Below, one piece after another: positions 62,401 through 64,000 of a stretch of 64,000 bases of DNA. Positions within the stretch are counted from its first letter, which is position 1; every line of letters starts with the position of its first letter. Below the pieces are notes generated by a model. It ran no database searches. It was not told the origin of the DNA and worked only from the letters and a program-made list of their open reading frames with translations. Both the position numbers and the translations under genes were made by a program. The stretch is from assembly GCA_949152475.1 (NCBI GenBank), contig CASCJZ010000519.1, forward strand, positions 1-64,000, given 5' to 3'. This DNA is from Terebella lapidaria (lineage: Eukaryota; Annelida; Polychaeta; Terebellida; Terebellidae).

Positions 62401-64000
62401 TGTGTGGTCTGTGTAACTGTGCGGTCTGTGTAACTGTGTGGTCTGTGTAACTGTGTATTCTGTGTAGCTGTGTGGTCTGTGTCACTGGGTGGTCTGTTTA
62501 ACTGTGTGGTCTGTGTAACTGTGTGGTCTATGTAACTGTGTGGTCTGTGTAACTGTGTGGTGTGTGTGACTGTGTGGTCTGTGTGACTGTGTGGTCTGTG
62601 TAAATGTGTGGTCCGTGTAACTGTGTGGTCATTGTGACTGTGTGGTCTGTGTAACTGTGTGGTCTGTGTAACTGTGTGGTCTGTGTAACTGTGTGGTCTG
62701 TGTGACTGTGTGGTCGGTGTGACTGTGTGGTCAGTGTCACTGTGTGGTCGGTGTGACTGAGAGGTCAGTGTCACTGTGTGGTCGGGGTAACTGTGTGGTC
62801 TGTGTAACTGTGTGGTCTGTGTAAGTGTGTGGTCAGTGTAACTGTGTGGTCTGTGTAACTGTGTGGTCTGTGTAACTGTGTGGTCTGTGTAACTGTGTGG
62901 TCTGTTTCACTGTGTGGTCTGTGTGACTGTGTGGTCTGTGTGACTGTGTGCTCTGTGTGGTCTGTGTGACTGTGTGGTCTGTGTAACTGTGTGGTCTGTG
63001 TCACTGTGTGGTCTGTGTAACTGTGTGGTCTGTGTCACTGTGTGGTCTGTGTGACTGTGTGGTCTGTGTGGTCTGTGTAACTGTGTGGTCTGTGTAACTG
63101 TGTGGTCTGTGTAACTGTGTTGTCTGTGTAACTGTGTGGTCTGTGTAACTGTGTGGTCTGTGTAACTGTGTGGTCTGTGTGATTGTGTGGTCTGTGTAAC
63201 TGTGTGGTCTGTGTAACTGTGTGGTCTGTATAACTGTGTGGTCTGTGTGGTCTGTGTGGTCAGTGGTCTGTGTAACTGTGTGATATGTGTAACTGTGTGG
63301 TCTGTGTGACTGTGTGGTCTGTGTGACTGTGTGGTCTGTGTGGTCTGTGTGGTCTGTGTGGTCAGTGGTCTGTGTATCTGTGTGATATGTCTAACTGTGT
63401 GGTTTGTGTGACTGTGTGGTCTGTGTGACTGTGTGGTCTGTGTGGTATGTGTGGTCTGTGTAACTGTGCCGTCTGTGTAACTGTGCGGTCTGTGTAACTG
63501 TGTAATCTGTGTAACTGTGTGGTCTGTGTGACTGTGTGGTCTGTGTGACTGTGTGGTCTGTGTGGTATGTGTGGTCTGTGTAACTGTGCGGTCTGTGTAA
63601 CTGTGTGGTTTATGTAACTGTGTATTCTGTGTAACTGTGGTCTGTGTAACTGTGCGGTCTGTGTAACTGTGTGGTCTATGTAACTGTGTATTCTGTGTAA
63701 CTGTGGTCTGTGTAACTGTGTGGTCAATGTGACTGTGTGGTCTGTGTAACTGTGTGGTCTGTGTAACTGTGTGGTCTGTGTAACTGTGTGGTCTGTGTGA
63801 CTGTGTGGTCGGTGTGACTGTGTGGTCGGTGTGACTGTGTGGTCGGTGTGACTGTGTGGTCAGTGTCACTGTGTGGTCGGTGTGACTGTGTGGTCAGTGT
63901 CACTGTGTGGTCGGTGAGACTGTGTGGTCGGTGTAACTGTGTGGTCTGTGTAACTGTGTGGTCTGTGTAACTGTGTGGTCTGTGTAACTGTGTGGTCTGT
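59470..64000. repeat. 4.5-kb array block, copy B of 42400-46817, cut by window edge
   Basis: Second copy. The match is still continuing at base 64000, so the full duplicated block is longer. It gains a segment near 61.2-61.4 kb relative to copy A. Several minus-strand translations are nearly identical between the copies, which indicates recent duplication or ongoing exchange. Confidence 0.85.

Larger units (their letters stand above)
42173..64000. repeat. Giant 17-bp minisatellite, second segment (21.8 kb, runs off the window)
   Basis: Same unit and variants as the first segment, about 1,280 unit lengths, and no other sequence interrupts it. Forms rare at 6-20 kb are frequent here, including GTGTGTCACTGTGGTCTG, GTGGTCCGTG and CGGTGTGACTGAGAGG, so the segment has its own dominant variants. 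Minus-strand frames throughout are artefacts of the stop-free unit. Confidence 0.97.

Noticed and set aside
6250-64000. CRISPR array
   Set aside because: Units are contiguous with no unique spacers, and the context is animal-like.
6250-64000. Telomeric repeat because of TGTGTGG-like words
   Set aside because: The unit is not TTAGGG and has no G-runs of three. A subtelomeric position remains possible but is not shown.

Overview
The window looks like nuclear DNA of an invertebrate animal, probably a bivalve or other mollusc. The basis is a degenerate LINE of a style common in molluscan genomes, AT-rich unique DNA without compact genes, small inverted-repeat elements, and two unrelated satellite arrays. 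The species assignment is an inference. I find no host protein-coding gene and no RNA gene that I can support. Region by region: (1) 1-1930 is a satellite of 157-bp units, 12 full copies plus 46 bp, with no length change between copies, cut by the left edge of the window. (2) 1931-6249 is about 4.3 kb of non-satellite DNA. It holds the 3' end of a dead minus-strand LINE (about 3837-5081) with a 625-bp inverted-repeat element inside its 3' region, a 70-bp tandem duplication (5483-5622), a 223-bp MITE-like inverted repeat (5608-5830) and a weaker inverted repeat (about 2531-2783). The rest shows only chance-sized reading frames. (3) 6250-41805 and 42173-64000 form one giant minisatellite, over 57 kb in this window and running off the right edge. 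Its unit is the 17-mer GTGTGGTCTGTGTAACT, which is itself a 9-mer (GGTCTGTGT) plus an 8-mer (AACTGTGT). (4) 41806-42172 is a 367-bp island of unrelated DNA inside that array, probably an insertion. How the array is organised: variant units recur as long collinear blocks. These include a 51-bp trimer repeat, 581-bp and 802-bp tandem duplications, and dispersed copies at offsets of about 3.7, 10.8, 17.1 and 21.6-22.2 kb. The array therefore grew by copying blocks as well as single units. At 21.5-22.5 kb it contains patches in reversed orientation with a nearly perfect palindromic junction. Long minus-strand reading frames (up to 869 codons) fill the array. They arise because the unit has no minus-strand stop in any phase and its length is not a multiple of three, so all three minus frames give the same 17-residue cycle (HRPHSYTDHTVTQTTQL). 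I do not annotate them as genes. Nothing here works as a pathway; the interest lies in satellite structure and evolution.
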